NCBI RefSeq assembly: GCF_018612915.1
Contig: NZ_JAGGRL010000006.1
Coordinates: forward strand, 124,001-188,000
Length of the DNA stretch: 64,000 bases
Source of the DNA: Stenotrophomonas sp. ISL-67
GTDB taxonomy: Bacteria > Pseudomonadota > Gammaproteobacteria > Xanthomonadales > Xanthomonadaceae
Direction of reading: 5' to 3'
How positions within the stretch are numbered: position 1 is the stretch's first letter; every line of letters starts with the position of its first letter. The position numbers and the translations under genes were made by a program. Of this stretch, positions 25,991 through 35,409 are shown in pieces. The notes beneath the pieces were generated by a model. It saw nothing but the letters and a program-made list of their open reading frames with translations, had not been told where the DNA came from and ran no database searches.

Positions 25991-28288
25991 ATGACCACTG
26001 TTACCAACCTGGGGTTTCCCCGCATCGGTGCCAAGCGCGAGCTCAAGCGCGCGCTGGAAGCGTTCTGGTCCGGCCAGAGCTCTGCTGAATCGCTGCAGGA
26101 CACCGCGACCGGCCTGCGCGCCACCCACTGGCAGCTGCAGCGCGACGCCGGGGTGGATGTGCCACCCAGCAACGACTTCAGCCTGTACGACCAGGTGCTG
26201 GACGCCGCCTTCCTGTTCGATGCCATCCCGGCCCGCTACCGCGCGCTGGCCGATGCCGATCCGTTGGCCGGCTACTTCGCGATGGCACGCGGGCTGCAGC
26301 GCGACGGGTTCGACCTGCACGCGCTGGAAATGACCAAATGGTTCGACACCAACTACCACTACCTGGTGCCCGAGCTGCAGGCCGGCCAGGGCTTCGCGCT
26401 GCGCGGCGACAAGCCGCTGGCCGAGTACCGCCAGGCCAAGGCACTGGGGATTGAAACCCGGCCGGTGCTGATTGGCCCGGTGACCTTCCTGCTGCTGTCC
26501 AAGACCACCGACGGCAGCCCGGCGCTGGACCTGCTGGACGCCCTGTTGCCGGTGTACGTGCAGCTGCTCGGCCAACTGCACGCCGCAGGTGCGCAGTGGG
26601 TGCAGCTGGATGAGCCGACGCTGGTGCAGGACCTGGGCCCCGAGGCCCGCGCCGCCTTCACCCACGCCTATGCGGTGCTGGCCACGGCTGCCCGCCCCAA
26701 GGTGCTCGTCGCCACCTACTTCGGCGCACTGGACGACAACCTGGAACTGGCGGCATCGCTCCCGGTTGATGGCCTGCACGTGGACCTCGTGCGCGCACCG
26801 GAGCAGCTCGATGCGGTGATCAAGGCCCTGCCGGCCGGGCGCGTGCTGTCGGCCGGGCTGGTCAATGGCCGCAACATCTGGCGCACCCACCTGGACAACG
26901 CGCTGGTGTTGGCGCGCTATGCGCATGGCCAGCTGGGCAGCGATTTCCTGTGGCTGGCACCGTCGTGTTCGCTGCTGCACAGCCCGGTGGACTTGGCGCA
27001 TGAGAAGAAGCTGGACAGCGAACTGCGCGGCTGGCTGGCGTTCTCGAAGCAGAAGCTGGAAGAGCTGCGCGTGCTGGCCGATGCGATCGACACCCCTGCG
27101 CGTGCGGAGGCCGCGCTGGAGCTGTCGCGCGAGCGCATCGCCTCGCGCAAGCGCTCGCCGCGCGTGCACAACCCCGCCGTGGCCGCACGCCTGGCTGCAC
27201 TGACCCCTGCAGATGCCCAGCGCCACAGCCGCTACCCGCAGCGCCACCTGGCCCAGGCTGCCGCGCTGCAGCTCCCCCGCTTCCCCACCACCACCATTGG
27301 TTCCTTCCCGCAGACCCTGGAGGTGCGCGAAGCCCGTGCACGCAACAAATCCGGCACGCTGCCCGACGCCGACTACGATGCGTTCCTGGCCAGCCAGACC
27401 GAGCACTGCGTGCGCATCCAGGAACAGATCGGGCTGGACGTGCTGGTGCACGGCGAGTTCGAGCGCAACGACATGGTGGAATACTTCGGCGAGCAGCTGG
27501 AGGGCTTTGCCTTCACCAAGAATGGCTGGGTGCAGAGCTACGGCTCGCGCTGCGTGAAGCCGCCGGTGATCTTCGGCGACGTCAGCCGCCCGCAGCCGAT
27601 GACGGTGCGCTGGTCGCAGTACGCGCAGTCGCTGACCGACCGGCCGATGAAGGGCATGCTGACCGGGCCGGTGACGGTGCTGCAGTGGTCGTTCGTACGC
27701 GATGACCAGGCCCGTGCCGATACCTGCCGGCAGATTGCGCTGGCCCTGCGGGATGAGGTGCTGGACCTGGAAGCGGCCGGCATTGGCGTGATACAGATCG
27801 ACGAGCCGGCCATCCGCGAAGGTCTGCCGCTGCGCCGCGCGCAATGGCGCGAGTACCTGGACTGGGCGGTGGAAGCGTTTCGGATCAGCGCCAGTGGCGT
27901 GCGCGATGCCACGCAGATCCACACCCACATGTGCTATTCCGAGTTCAACGACATCATCCACTCGGTGGCGGCGATGGACGCGGACGTGATCTCGATTGAG
28001 ACCTCACGCTCGCGCATGGAGCTGCTGGACGCCTTCGTGCGCTTCCAGTACCCCAACGAGATCGGGCCGGGTGTGTACGACATTCACTCCCCGCGCGTGC
28101 CGGACAAGGAAGAGATGCTGTCGCTGCTGCGCAAGGCCGCCGAAGTGCTGCGCCCGGAACAGATCTGGGTAAACCCGGACTGCGGACTCAAGACCCGTGG
28201 CTGGCCGGAGACGCGTGCCGCGCTGGAAGCGCTGGTCGCCGCCGCGCGCCAGTTGCGCGATGAGACCGCAGACGCCAACGCTGCCTGA
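25991..28288 (+). CDS. metE: Cobalamin-independent methionine synthase
   Basis: The 765-residue enzyme transfers a methyl group from 5-methyltetrahydrofolate to homocysteine in the cytosol. The start [13 protein letters not shown], followed by AKRELK, is typical. The C-terminal barrel has [12 protein letters not shown], the zinc ligands in [11 protein letters not shown] (His, Cys) and [11 protein letters not shown] (Cys), and [11 protein letters not shown]. The length matches the family. ATG 25991 follows GAGGAC; the longer open frame upstream lies in the riboswitch leader and is not coding. It is regulated by the B12 riboswitch. Confidence 0.96.
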   Translation: MTTVTNLGFPRIGAKRELKRALEAFWSGQSSAESLQDTATGLRATHWQLQRDAGVDVPPSNDFSLYDQVLDAAFLFDAIPARYRALADADPLAGYFAMARGLQRDGFDLHALEMTKWFDTNYHYLVPELQAGQGFALRGDKPLAEYRQAKALGIETRPVLIGPVTFLLLSKTTDGSPALDLLDALLPVYVQLLGQLHAAGAQWVQLDEPTLVQDLGPEARAAFTHAYAVLATAARPKVLVATYFGALDDNLELAASLPVDGLHVDLVRAPEQLDAVIKALPAGRVLSAGLVNGRNIWRTHLDNALVLARYAHGQLGSDFLWLAPSCSLLHSPVDLAHEKKLDSELRGWLAFSKQKLEELRVLADAIDTPARAEAALELSRERIASRKRSPRVHNPAVAARLAALTPADAQRHSRYPQRHLAQAAALQLPRFPTTTIGSFPQTLEVREARARNKSGTLPDADYDAFLASQTEHCVRIQEQIGLDVLVHGEFERNDMVEYFGEQLEGFAFTKNGWVQSYGSRCVKPPVIFGDVSRPQPMTVRWSQYAQSLTDRPMKGMLTGPVTVLQWSFVRDDQARADTCRQIALALRDEVLDLEAAGIGVIQIDEPAIREGLPLRRAQWREYLDWAVEAFRISASGVRDATQIHTHMCYSEFNDIIHSVAAMDADVISIETSRSRMELLDAFVRFQYPNEIGPGVYDIHSPRVPDKEEMLSLLRKAAEVLRPEQIWVNPDCGLKTRGWPETRAALEALVAAARQLRDETADANAA

Positions 28289-28308
28289 CCTTTCCACTGC
28301 TGCACAAG

Positions 28309-28341
28309 GACCCCGCTGCCGCCGTTGCCGGCAGCGGGGTC
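28309..28341 (+). terminator. Stem-loop after metE
   Basis: GACCCCGCTGCCG (28309-28321) and CGGCAGCGGGGTC (28329-28341) form a perfect 13-bp stem with a 7-nt loop, 20 bp after the metE stop. No T run follows, so it is a stabilising or weak terminating hairpin. Confidence 0.5.
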
Positions 28342-28354
28342 GATGGACGTTCGC

Positions 28355-29026
28355 ATGACCGACTTCATCCGCCCCACCCTCGCCCTGCCCGGCGGTCACG
28401 ACAAGCTGCTGCTGCATTCCTGCTGCGCGCCCTGCTCGGGCGAGGTGATGGAGGCCATCACCGCCTCCGGTATCAACTACACGATCTTCTTCTACAACCC
28501 CAACATCCACCCGGCGCGCGAATACGAGCTGCGCAAGCAGGAGAACATCCGCTTCGCCGAACAGCATGGCGTGCCGTTCATCGATGCCGACTACGACACC
28601 GACAACTGGTTCGCGCGGGCGCGCGGCATGGAAAACGAACCCGAGCGCGGCATCCGCTGCACGATGTGCTTCGACATGCGCTTCGTGCGTACTGCGCTGT
28701 ATGCGCATGAACATGGCTTTCCGGTGATCAGCAGTTCGCTGGGCATCTCGCGCTGGAAGGACATGAACCAGATCAACGACTGTGGCCACCGCGCCGCAGC
28801 TCATTATCCCGGCATCCAATACTGGGACTACAACTGGCGCAAGGGCGGTGGTGCGGCGCGCATGGTGGAGATCAGCAAGCGCGAGCAGTTCTACCAGCAG
28901 GAGTACTGCGGCTGCGTGTACTCGCTGCGCGACGCCAACCGGCACCGCCGCGAGAACCAGCGCGAGCGGATCAAGATCGGGCTGTTGTATTACGGGCAGG
29001 ACAACGAGGTGCCGAAGGGCGATTGA
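28355..29026 (+). CDS. queH: Epoxyqueuosine reductase QueH
   Basis: The 223-residue protein reduces epoxyqueuosine to queuosine in tRNA. It carries the QueH cysteines: [11 protein letters not shown] near the N-terminus, [11 protein letters not shown] in the middle and [10 protein letters not shown] near the C-terminus, which bind an iron-sulfur cluster. [16 protein letters not shown] is also typical. ATG 28355 ([17 protein letters not shown]) is preferred because earlier in-frame ATGs fall inside the stem-loop. Confidence 0.93.
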   Translation: MTDFIRPTLALPGGHDKLLLHSCCAPCSGEVMEAITASGINYTIFFYNPNIHPAREYELRKQENIRFAEQHGVPFIDADYDTDNWFARARGMENEPERGIRCTMCFDMRFVRTALYAHEHGFPVISSSLGISRWKDMNQINDCGHRAAAHYPGIQYWDYNWRKGGGAARMVEISKREQFYQQEYCGCVYSLRDANRHRRENQRERIKIGLLYYGQDNEVPKGD

Positions 29027-29082
29027 CGTGCGCGCAGGGGGCGGCCACGCTGGACGCCCCTGTTCCGTGCGCTGGACCTGCC

Positions 29083-29709
29083 ATGACCGCCCTGCCCGCC
29101 GATGTCGCCCTGCTCGTGATCGACCTGCAACCGGACTTCATGCCGGGCGGCGCGCTGGCCTGCGAGGATGGAGATGCGCTGGTGGCACCGATTGCCGCCC
29201 TGCTGGCCGAGCGCCGCTATCGCACGGTGGTGGCTACCCAGGATTGGCATCCGGCTGACCATGCGTCTTTTGCCAGCCAGCATCCGGGCAAGCTGCCGTT
29301 CGAAACGATTCTGCTGCACGCGCAGCCGCAGACGCTGTGGCCGGATCACTGTGTGCAGGGTAGCGCCGGAGCGGTACTGCACCCGGGCGTGGACTGGACC
29401 GTGGCCGACCTGATCCTGCGCAAGGGCACCCGCCGGGAGGTGGATTCGTACAGCGCCTTCCGTGAGAACCATGGCCCCGACGGCACCCGTCCCGCCACGG
29501 GGCTGGCAGGGTGGCTGCATGAGCGCGGCATTCGCGAAGTACACGTGTGCGGCCTGGCGCGCGATTACTGCGTGCTGTGGAGTGCGCAGGATGCGGTGAA
29601 GGCTGGGTTACGGGTGAAGTTCCTTTGGAACCTGACGCGCCCGGTGAACGAAGCAAACGACGGCATGGTGCGAGAGGCGCTGGCCAAGGCCAAGATCGCA
29701 GTAATTTGA
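29083..29709 (+). CDS. pncA: Nicotinamidase
   Basis: The 208-residue isochorismatase-fold enzyme hydrolyses nicotinamide to nicotinate for NAD salvage. The catalytic triad is visible: Asp14 in VIDLQPDF, Lys114 in ILRKGT and Cys163 in GLARDYCV. The metal ligands lie in TQDWHP (Asp54, His56). It starts 56 bp after queH. Confidence 0.94.
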   Translation: MTALPADVALLVIDLQPDFMPGGALACEDGDALVAPIAALLAERRYRTVVATQDWHPADHASFASQHPGKLPFETILLHAQPQTLWPDHCVQGSAGAVLHPGVDWTVADLILRKGTRREVDSYSAFRENHGPDGTRPATGLAGWLHERGIREVHVCGLARDYCVLWSAQDAVKAGLRVKFLWNLTRPVNEANDGMVREALAKAKIAVI

Positions 29710-29760
29710 CGGAACGAGCGGCACTCCGCCGAATGGGCGAAGCCGCTGACCCCGCATCCG

Positions 29761-29786
29761 GTAGGTCACGACCGTTGGTCGTGACC
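29761..29786 (+). repeat. SMAG-type repeat variant
   Basis: GTAGGTCACGACCGTTGGTCGTGACC has the GTAG head and a 9-bp perfect stem around GTT, with a different arm sequence from the common GCCGGCC type. Confidence 0.7.
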
Positions 29787-29919
29787 GCCATCATCGTTCT
29801 GCCCCGTTCCCACTCGCGGTCGCGTGGCCAGCGCACAAGGTCCGCTTCCGGCACGCAGCGGACGTTCGCAACGCGGGGATCAAACCGACTCGCGCAGCGG
29901 GTTTGGCTTTAATGAACTG

Positions 29920-30183
29920 TCAGGCCCCAGCCCGGTGTGTGAGAAGCCAGCCTAATGCGGAGCTGGCAAGCCCACCCCAAATCACTCCCACCGAAAAGCT
30001 CGTTCCGATAAGGTATGCCACAGCAGCGCCGATGACCGAGCCAACGAGAGCGAACCAAGCTACCTTGCGCTTGCGCGAAAGGTACGCTGCCTCGATTGCT
30101 CGCTTTTGCCGAGTCTCTTCCTGACGGTCTAGATCCGGTGCCAGAATGGCTTGTGCGATTGCGTCTGCCTGTGTCCTTTCCAT
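29920..30183 (-). CDS. Small hypothetical membrane protein
   Basis: The 87-residue product has a charged N-terminal helix (DLDRQEETRQKRAIEAAYLSR, abbreviated here) and two hydrophobic segments (about residues 42-58 and 63-80), WFALVGSVIGAAVAYLIG and VGVIWGGLASSALGWLL. The codons look coding. I do not recognise the family. It lies next to another small membrane protein gene on the same strand. Confidence 0.55.
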   Translation of the reverse strand: MERTQADAIAQAILAPDLDRQEETRQKRAIEAAYLSRKRKVAWFALVGSVIGAAVAYLIGTSFSVGVIWGGLASSALGWLLTHRAGA

Positions 30184-30314
30184 CTCGCGAAAACTCCTGA
30201 TAGCGGCCTGACTGCCTAATAGACGGACCCGAAGGTCCGGTCATACGACTTATCCATAGCGTATCGTATGGCGTGCTATTCCCGCCGCGAATTCGGTTGA
30301 GGTTGAGTGAATTG

Positions 30315-30608
30315 TTAGTCGACGTCGTCGCTAGACTGCTCTGACTCTTCCGCGACTTTCCGAAAGACTAGTTTTGCCAGCCATCCCAAAAAAACTCCCG
30401 GCAATGCAATCGCACCAATTAAGGGCGAGGCCATAAGTGCAATGCCAAAAATCCAGGGCAATCTGTCGTCGAAAAGGCCTGAAATCGCCAGACCTGCAAA
30501 GGCGGCTGCAAGAAGCGCGCAGGCCAGAATTGCGATGCCGCGGAGGTTGAAGACTAGTGCCGCGACGAATCCGAATCCAGCGAAGTATGGCCAGAGGTCT
30601 GTAATCAT
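30315..30608 (-). CDS. Small hypothetical membrane protein
   Basis: From ATG 30608 the 97-residue product has three hydrophobic segments (YFAGFGFVAALVFN, GIAILACALLAAAFAGLAI, and ALMASPLIGAIALPGVFLGW) and an acidic tail EESEQSSDDVD. The longer open frame (to 30731) adds a polar stretch without resemblance to a membrane protein and is rejected. Function unknown. Confidence 0.55.
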   Translation of the reverse strand: MITDLWPYFAGFGFVAALVFNLRGIAILACALLAAAFAGLAISGLFDDRLPWIFGIALMASPLIGAIALPGVFLGWLAKLVFRKVAEESEQSSDDVD

Positions 30609-30867
30609 CAGTCGTCCGACTCCCTGATAGACGGGCCCCTGGGGGCCAGTTGGCTGTGCCTGCACCGAGCCCGGGCTGATGTCCGCTTTCTCCCGTAATC
30701 CGACTTTAGCACCAGTCTGCGCCGCGCCCATTCGCCGAGAGTGCCCTCACCGGTTGGCGGCGTATGATCGAGACAGGCCTATTCCAATTCGTCTACCCGC
30801 TGGATGTTTGCCGTGAACAGAGCAGTTGCCTGCAGGCCTGTCCGACCTGGTCATGTAACAGCGTCGG
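30609..30867. other. Intergenic stretch without recognisable gene
   Basis: It contains a half-site ATGTCCGCTTTC (about 30679) resembling the GTCCGCTT hairpins at 32383 and 32809, and nothing else I can name. Confidence 0.3.
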
Positions 30868-31467
30868 TTAACGGGGGCCGGCCATCGCCCGCTCCAAACC
30901 CCCAACCGCCAGCCGCGCGGAGTCCAGCAGACGGGCATGGTCGTGCCCTCGGCGCGCATTGGTGGACAGCCCCATCATCACCGTGGTCATGTAGTCCATC
31001 ACCCGGTCAGCGGCTTCCGGGTGGCGGGCTGCGACGAAGTCACGGATCGCAGCTTCAGCGCCGACCAGGAAAACCATGGCCGCCCGCTTGGCGTCCTCGT
31101 CGATGGACTGCACGCCTTCAATGACCATGCACCCGGACGCGCCCGCCTTGCCGGCGTATCGGCATGCGGCTTCCTCGAGCACGCCGGCCAGACACTCGAT
31201 GACGGGCCGGGCCGGATCCAGTAGCTGCTGCAGCGGGATGGCCCCGTCACACGCATACCGGTCCAGCACTCTGCCAAAGAGCTGCGCCTTGCTGCCGAAG
31301 GCGGCATAGAAGCTGGGCGGATTTATCCCCAAGGTGCCGGTGATGTCCGCCACGCTTACGTCGTCATAGCTGCGCGCATGGAACAGCTGCTGCGCCGTGG
31401 CCACGGCAGCGTCGGGGTCAAACGCCCGGGGCCGACCGCGGGGTCGCGATTGTTTTGTATCGAACAC
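30868..31467 (-). CDS. bdcR: TetR family regulator, BdcR-like
   Basis: The 199-residue protein begins with RPRGRPRAFDPDAAVATAQQ, followed by LFHARSYDDVSVADITGTLGINPPSFYAAFGSKAQLF, a TetR DNA-binding domain of the type found in E. coli BdcR and relatives. The C-terminal domain contains CMVIEGVQS. It is divergent from the SDR gene bdcA and lies 75 bp from it, which matches the bdcR-bdcA arrangement; autoregulation and control of bdcA are inferred. Confidence 0.85.
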   Translation of the reverse strand: MFDTKQSRPRGRPRAFDPDAAVATAQQLFHARSYDDVSVADITGTLGINPPSFYAAFGSKAQLFGRVLDRYACDGAIPLQQLLDPARPVIECLAGVLEEAACRYAGKAGASGCMVIEGVQSIDEDAKRAAMVFLVGAEAAIRDFVAARHPEAADRVMDYMTTVMMGLSTNARRGHDHARLLDSARLAVGGLERAMAGPR

Positions 31468-31478
31468 TATTAAATTCC

Positions 31479-31523
31479 TTGACAGCTGCCGGACGCCGTT
31501 TATATAGTGAATGCTACATTACT
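31479..31523 (+). promoter_or_regulatory. bdcA promoter with operator-like dyad
   Basis: TTGACA (31479-31484) is 16 bp from TATATA (31501-31506), an excellent sigma-70 promoter. The -10 overlaps the imperfect dyad AGTGAATGCTACATTACT (31506-31523), a likely site for the divergent TetR regulator. Confidence 0.6.
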
Positions 31524-31542
31524 CACATAGGCGTGTCCAACA

Positions 31543-32253
31543 ATGACGTTTGAGAACAAGAAGGTGCTGGTCCTGGGCGGCAGCCGTGGCATTGGCGCGG
31601 CGATCGTCCGCCGCTTCGTGGCCGACGGGGCTTCAGTGACGTTCACCTACAGCGGGTCCCCGGATGCCGCGCATGCGCTGGCGGCCGAAACCGGCGCGAC
31701 CGCCGAGAAGATCGACAGCGCGGACCGTGACGCGGTGATCGCACGCGTTCGCGACACCGGTCCGCTGGACGTGCTGGTGGTGAACTCGGGCATCGCGATC
31801 TTCGGTGATGCGTTGGAGCAGGACCCCGACGCCGTGGATCGTCTGCTGCGCATCAACGTGCACGCGCCGTACCACGCCTCCGTCGAGGCGGCGCGCACGA
31901 TGGGCGCCGGCGGCCGCATCATCGTGATCGGCTCGGTGAACGGCGACAGGATGCCGGTGCCGGGCATGGCTTCCTACGCTGTGAGCAAGTCCGCGTTGCA
32001 GGGGTTGGCACGCGGCCTTGCGCGCGACTTCGGGCCGCGCGGCATTACGATCAACATTGTTCAGCCCGGTCCCATCGATACGGATGCCAATCCTGAAGAC
32101 GGCCCCATGAAGGATCTGATGCACAGCTTCATGGCGATCAAGCGACACGGTCGCCCGGAAGAGGTGGCTGGCATGGTGGCCTGGCTGGCCGGGCCGGAGG
32201 CAAGCTTCGTGACTGGCGCGATGCACACCATTGATGGTGCGTTTGGCGCTTGA
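31543..32253 (+). CDS. bdcA: SDR family protein BdcA-like
   Basis: The 236-residue SDR has VLVLGGSRGIGAAIVRRF (cofactor loop), NSG in place of NNAG, and YAVSKSALQGLARGL (YxxxK), followed by IVQPGPIDTD. These details and the adjacent TetR gene match BdcA, which in E. coli promotes biofilm dispersal and was proposed to bind cyclic di-GMP. A generic NADPH oxidoreductase is the alternative. Confidence 0.82.
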   Translation: MTFENKKVLVLGGSRGIGAAIVRRFVADGASVTFTYSGSPDAAHALAAETGATAEKIDSADRDAVIARVRDTGPLDVLVVNSGIAIFGDALEQDPDAVDRLLRINVHAPYHASVEAARTMGAGGRIIVIGSVNGDRMPVPGMASYAVSKSALQGLARGLARDFGPRGITINIVQPGPIDTDANPEDGPMKDLMHSFMAIKRHGRPEEVAGMVAWLAGPEASFVTGAMHTIDGAFGA

Positions 32254-32382
32254 GGTGCCCACGCTGTTGGCGTTATGCATGAATCGTACTGACCCGACGC
32301 TGCGGCATTGGCCGACAGCGTTCGGGGTTCCGGAGCGCGGCATATGTGCCTGCGTTAAACATCGCTTGTCCCTCCCCACCTG

Positions 32383-32408
32383 TGTCCGCTTCCAGCCAAA
32401 AGCGGACA
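32383..32408. repeat. GTCCGCTT hairpin, left copy
   Basis: TGTCCGCTT and AAGCGGACA form a perfect 9-bp stem around an 8-nt loop. A related hairpin lies at 32809-32838. Confidence 0.6.
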
Positions 32409-32419
32409 TCAGTCCTTGG

Positions 32420-32776
32420 CTACGGAAGGCTAATCGTAGGTGCGCAGCTGGCAGGTGCGAAAGTCGTAAACTGACTAATACGCGCCTCAAGCGAGAACGG
32501 GTGTTGGAGTGGCACCCAAGTGAGAACGCCACGCGCTGTCAGTTCCGTCAGCAGGGTTTTCATCGTTGCGGTGACCGGTAGCCTTGGCTCAATACCTGGG
32601 AACTGCCGGATGGTCTGCGACAGCAGAAACTCAAGCTGATCGGCAGACGAGATGCCGGACACGCTGTCGATGGAGAGCGCTGACGATCCCGGCATGAACT
32701 GACCTGATGCCGAGATGCTGCCTCCATCGAACCACCACTCATCCCCGCGCTGCGACTTCCATCGATCATGGTCCAT
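32420..32776 (-). CDS. Hypothetical protein between two hairpin repeats
   Basis: A 118-residue frame (MDHDRWKSQRGDEWWFDGG...) shows a moderately hydrophobic middle (DQLEFLLSQTIRQFPGIEP) and no known motif. It is bracketed by GTCCGCTT hairpins at 32383 and 32809. Coding status is uncertain; a small immunity-type or cassette-borne protein is possible. Confidence 0.4.
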   Translation of the reverse strand: MDHDRWKSQRGDEWWFDGGSISASGQFMPGSSALSIDSVSGISSADQLEFLLSQTIRQFPGIEPRLPVTATMKTLLTELTARGVLTWVPLQHPFSLEARISQFTTFAPASCAPTISLP

Positions 32777-32808
32777 CCCTTCCTCCCTATTCTTCTATCC
32801 GATAGTGA

Positions 32809-32838
32809 ATGTCCGCTTCGTGTCGAAAGCGGACATTT
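32809..32838. repeat. GTCCGCTT hairpin, right copy
   Basis: AATGTCCGCTT and AAGCGGACATT form a perfect 11-bp stem with an 8-nt loop. It belongs to the same family as the copy at 32383. Confidence 0.6.
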
Positions 32839-32974
32839 GGAAGCCAGGCCTCAATCGAGCCCGCTAAGCTTAGCTGCCTTTAGCTGGCCAGCGCGCTGGG
32901 CCGAGGGCACCCTGCATCTGAGTTGAGTCGGGTCCGGAGGTGGGACTGGGGGCCAAGCCCTAGCTACGAAAGCC

Positions 32975-33589
32975 TCACCACACTTTGTACCAAGGCTTCG
33001 AAGTGGGTGGCTTGACGACCTCTTCGAGACTAGGCGGCACGGTCTTGCTCCCCTCCACGAATCCGAAGGCTGCCACATTGAAACCCACCTCCCCACCAAT
33101 GGATGCACTGCATTCCTTGACGATGAAGGCCGTGGCCAAGGCAGCAGCCTCTGCGGCCTGCTGCAGCGAAAGAGAATGCCGTGCCGCGACTGCCAGTGCG
33201 TCCGCCTGCAATAGCGACAGGGACTCCAGGGTGGTCAGGTTGGGCTCCGTCCCACGGTGCTCCGTCGCCCCACCAAGCTTGGTTGAGTCGAGCGCAACCT
33301 GGTTCTTAGCAAGGAACGCACCCAGCAGACTGATCAATGCCGGCCCTTTTTCATTCGCTTCGTTGGAAAGCAGAACCGTTCCGGGGTCTGACGATCCCAG
33401 ATCGAAGCCGAATGATCGCAAGAGCAGGCTGCCTGAAACGCGGGCAGCACTGGCGATCGCAGTTTCCGGATGGATCTCCCGTCCCGATCCCAAGCGACCT
33501 GCGATGAGGTCAACAAAGTCCCCTGCAGCTTGATTCTGCTTTTCTGTGATCAGCAAAGACACTCCCCCAGCGTCCTGATTGACTTTCAA
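32975..33589 (-). CDS. Hypothetical protein
   Basis: The 204-residue protein MKVNQDAGGVSLLITEKQNQ is mostly helical by appearance, with alanine-rich segments LLQADALAVAARHSL and QQAAEAAALATAFIVKE (about residues 126-160) and a basic, aromatic end SKPWYKVW. There is no signal peptide or known motif. The opposite strand has a shorter open frame, but its composition is less protein-like. Function unknown. Confidence 0.6.
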   Translation of the reverse strand: MKVNQDAGGVSLLITEKQNQAAGDFVDLIAGRLGSGREIHPETAIASAARVSGSLLLRSFGFDLGSSDPGTVLLSNEANEKGPALISLLGAFLAKNQVALDSTKLGGATEHRGTEPNLTTLESLSLLQADALAVAARHSLSLQQAAEAAALATAFIVKECSASIGGEVGFNVAAFGFVEGSKTVPPSLEEVVKPPTSKPWYKVW

Positions 33590-33742
33590 ACCGACCGGCA
33601 GGTCGGCTTATAAGGCTTATCCTGGCGCGCCGCAAGGCAGACCAGCGCCAGGTGGCGCGCTGACCAAGGCCTGCGCCAAGCAAGGAAAGTTGCTTCGTAC
33701 TGGCGCAGTAAGATCAGAGCTCGCTCTCACGGAACGCGCTGG

Positions 33743-34750
33743 ATGAAATGGACCACCGCCCTGGGCTGGCTCTTCGCCTTGCTCGCCTGCGCCCCCTGCC
33801 AGGCTGCACGCACCGGCGCGGAGCCGCTGATCGACCAGCAAAATCGCCCCTGGCATCCCCAGCCGCCCGCCATCGAGCAACCCCTGTGGCCGGATACCCT
33901 CGCTATCACGCCGCCCGCCACGACCGGCGCCGAGCGCTTCGGCCGCAGCCCGGGAACCATTGCTGGCAAGCCGGTCACCATGGTCCAACTCGTCTCCCGG
34001 CCCAGCATGACGATCTACAGACCGTCCGTGACCAATACGGGCGCGGCGATCGTAGTCTTCCCTGGAGGTGGCTACCGCGTGCTGGCCATCGACCTGGAGG
34101 GTACCGAGGTCTGCGACTGGCTCGTCGGGCAGGGCATCACCTGCGTGCTGCTGAAGTATCGCGTTCCCGGCTCCGGCCCGTATTGGGCTGACGAATGCAA
34201 TTGCCGACGCATCCCCGACGTCCCAATGGCACTGCAGGATGCGCAGCGGGCCATCGCGCTGTTGCGGGCTCAGGCCCACGACCTGGGCGTAGATCCACAT
34301 CGGGTGGGCGTAATTGGGTTCTCTGCCGGTGGACGCATGGTGGCGGACGTCAGCAATTCCCCGGCCCGGAGTTACGACGCCGTTGATGCGGCCGACCAGC
34401 AGGCCACGCGGCCGGACTTTGCCTTGGCGCTGTATCCGGGCCATCTGTGGGACAAGGGCAAGCCGGGCCTGGCGCTGGATGCGGGAGTGCAAATCGCGGC
34501 GGACTGTCCGCCGACCTTCATTCTCCAGGCAGGCGATGACCCCACCGATAACGTTCGTCACTCAATGACGTACTACTTGGCATTGCAGCAGGCCGGGATT
34601 CCCGCTGAGTTGCACCTCTACCCGCATGGCGGCCACGCCTTCGGCCTACGTGTGTCGAACACGCCGCTGGCGAACTGGCCGTCGCTGGCGCGCACATGGC
34701 TTAACGCTATCGGCGTACTGTCCGACAGCGCGATCGTGCCAGCGGAGTGA
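33743..34750 (+). CDS. Exported alpha/beta hydrolase (esterase/acetylxylan esterase-like)
   Basis: The 335-residue protein has a signal peptide (TTALGWLFALLACAPCQAA, cleavage near 21) and an alpha/beta hydrolase domain: AAIVVFPGGGYRVLA oxyanion region, GFSAGGRMVAD nucleophile (Ser about 193), Asp in LQAGDDP and His in YPHGGHAFGL. The Pro-Gly-Gly-Gly-Tyr and this spacing are typical of BD-FAE/Axe-like esterases acting on acetylated sugars or small esters in the periplasm. Substrate unknown. Confidence 0.85.
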   Translation: MKWTTALGWLFALLACAPCQAARTGAEPLIDQQNRPWHPQPPAIEQPLWPDTLAITPPATTGAERFGRSPGTIAGKPVTMVQLVSRPSMTIYRPSVTNTGAAIVVFPGGGYRVLAIDLEGTEVCDWLVGQGITCVLLKYRVPGSGPYWADECNCRRIPDVPMALQDAQRAIALLRAQAHDLGVDPHRVGVIGFSAGGRMVADVSNSPARSYDAVDAADQQATRPDFALALYPGHLWDKGKPGLALDAGVQIAADCPPTFILQAGDDPTDNVRHSMTYYLALQQAGIPAELHLYPHGGHAFGLRVSNTPLANWPSLARTWLNAIGVLSDSAIVPAE

Positions 34751-34860
34751 CTACCCTTGGGTTAAGTCCTTCCAGAATTGGGATCGATGACCGCGCACCA
34801 CGCACATGCACCATGCTGCCCGCATGCGCGCGAGAGAACAGATCAGCATCGACCTGATGA

Positions 34861-35184
34861 CTACCTGTCCCTCTTGACCCGCGCCATGGAGGCCATGGCC
34901 TGTGCCGTCACCTCTTCACTCGATGATGTTTTCAGCACGAATAGTAGTTCCTCCTTGTCCGCGGGGCGTGCCCATGAGCGGGCGACTGTTTTGGCAAGAT
35001 CATTGTCTGGTCCCAACCCAGCAGTGTCCGGCACATGAGCGACCAACGGCGCTGGCGCTGTCCCCACCAGGTCCAGGAATCCCGCCTGGATCTGCTCCGC
35101 GTCTCCGCGCTGAGCAAATACCGAGCAAATGGAATTCTTGCTGAGTGAAATGACATATCGCGTGCTTCGAACCAGATCACGGCT
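34861..35184 (-). pseudogene. Possible coding remnant, no start codon
   Basis: The minus strand is open for 107 codons after a TGA at 35185-35187, reading RYVISLSKNSICSVFAQRGD, AEQIQAGFLDLVG and a lysine/arginine-rich end ARVKRDR. It looks like real protein sequence, but there is no ATG and the only usable start is GTG 35067, which gives 68 residues. I do not recognise the family. It may be the 3' part of a degraded gene. Confidence 0.35.
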
Positions 35185-35409
35185 TCAGCCGAGCTCGCTA
35201 TTGCGAGGCCGCGAGGCCAGGATCTGGATACCTGTCCCTATGGTTACTCCATGGGAGATAGACGCGCCAGCGCGCAGCCGTGTGACGCTTCATTGTTGCG
35301 ATGGAGTAAACAACGAAGTTACCCGCAGCACTCTACCGGGAGGGGGTGGTTGGGCATACCGTGGCACCGCGCTGCAACTCCTCGGCGCCCCTCCACAGGA
35401 TCCAGGATC

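Noticed and set aside
25502..27961. 819-codon minus frame over metE
   Set aside because: High-GC antisense shadow; metE and the riboswitch account for the DNA.
32254..32300. Integron attC-like GTTATGC sequence after bdcA
   Set aside because: Core does not satisfy the GTTRRRY pattern and no paired inverse core was found.
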